Shown one piece after another: positions 63,896 through 64,000 of a DNA stretch of 64,000 bases. Within the stretch, counting starts at the first letter, position 1, and each line of letters opens with the position of its first letter. The position numbers and the translations under genes are program-made. The DNA is from Legionella impletisoli (GTDB taxonomy: Bacteria; Pseudomonadota; Gammaproteobacteria; Legionellales; Legionellaceae): contig NZ_CAAAIA010000002.1 in assembly GCF_900639875.1 (NCBI RefSeq), forward strand, positions 124,001 through 188,000, in the 5' to 3' direction. The notes under the pieces were generated by a model. The model was not told the origin of the DNA, ran no database searches, and saw only the letters and a program-made list of their open reading frames with translations.

Positions 63896-64000
63896 ATGCT
63901 GAAAAGAAAACAGATTGAGAAGATGCGTTCAAATTTACCAAGGTACTTGCCATTATCGCTTAAACTATTATCAAAGCACTTTCTTAAAAACCGATCCTTT
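63896..64000 (+). CDS. Possible gene start running off the right edge
   Basis: An open frame from ATG 63896 (or ATG 63923 in the same frame) reads to the window end and is basic and hydrophobic (MRSNLPRYLPLSLKLLSKHF). The opposite strand is also open here, so coding is uncertain. If real, the DnaA boxes lie in its promoter region. No family can be assigned from 35 codons. Confidence 0.3.
   Translation, partial: MLKRKQIEKMRSNLPRYLPLSLKLLSKHFLKNRSF

Overview
The window looks like a chromosomal segment of a gammaproteobacterium of the order Legionellales, most likely Legionella or a close relative. The supporting evidence is three tandem genes resembling the Legionella major outer membrane protein family, a type II secretion gspD-gspE pair followed by an unrelated gene (Legionella splits its lsp genes this way), a PmrA/PmrB-like two-component pair, a chagasin-type protease inhibitor, a bacterial thaumatin-like protein, and generally AT-rich DNA. 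The assignment rests on protein resemblance and gene order read by eye; no database search was run.

Layout. 1-15.4 kb holds housekeeping and envelope genes: the 5' part of dnaB, a DUF2147 protein, an SNF2/SWIM helicase, nadE, two small outer membrane beta-barrels, rpe and slt on the plus strand, then a tightly overlapping minus-strand run miaB-rluD-pgeF-degP-like with an MFS gene upstream. 15.58-18.37 kb is a composite mobile element. It has 106-bp perfect inverted ends and a 20-bp flanking direct repeat with one mismatch. Inside are two broken halves of an IS1202/ISNCY-like transposase in opposite orientation, an IS1634-like transposase fragment and one intact passenger gene for an unknown membrane protein. 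18.5-23.9 kb carries tRNA-Met, gspD (with an N-terminal SPOR domain), gspE and a FUSC protein. 24-36 kb is minus-strand: fimV, an orphan gene, a thaumatin-like secreted protein, truA-trpF-trpB-trpA, glnS and cysS. 36-44.5 kb has folD, gloB, mltD, yciB, pmrA-pmrB and the yebC-ruvC-ruvA operon. 44.8-49.9 kb has hmgA and the classic surE-yqaA-nlpD-rpoS cluster.

50-64 kb is more lineage-specific: malic enzyme; a candidate secreted protein-glutaminase with a chagasin-like inhibitor gene directly downstream; a polysaccharide deacetylase; yggX; tRNA-Phe; three tandem outer membrane protein paralogs; a ZIP transporter whose 3' end collides with a truncated repeat membrane protein gene; a permuted papain-fold protein that could be a secreted effector; an Mce/Mla-type lipid transport cluster lacking its ATPase gene; and a Dabb-domain protein. 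The last 380 bases contain two perfect DnaA boxes facing each other plus two imperfect ones in AT-rich DNA, a possible replication origin or DnaA-regulated promoter.

How the parts fit: the type II secretin and ATPase, signal-peptide-bearing enzymes (deacetylase, glutaminase-like, thaumatin-like), the PmrAB regulator, RpoS and several envelope proteins fit an intracellular or amoeba-associated lifestyle. The most unusual items are the composite transposon, the glutaminase/inhibitor pair, the thaumatin-like protein inserted between fimV and truA, the ATPase-less Mce locus and the paired inverted heptamer arrays beside dnaB.
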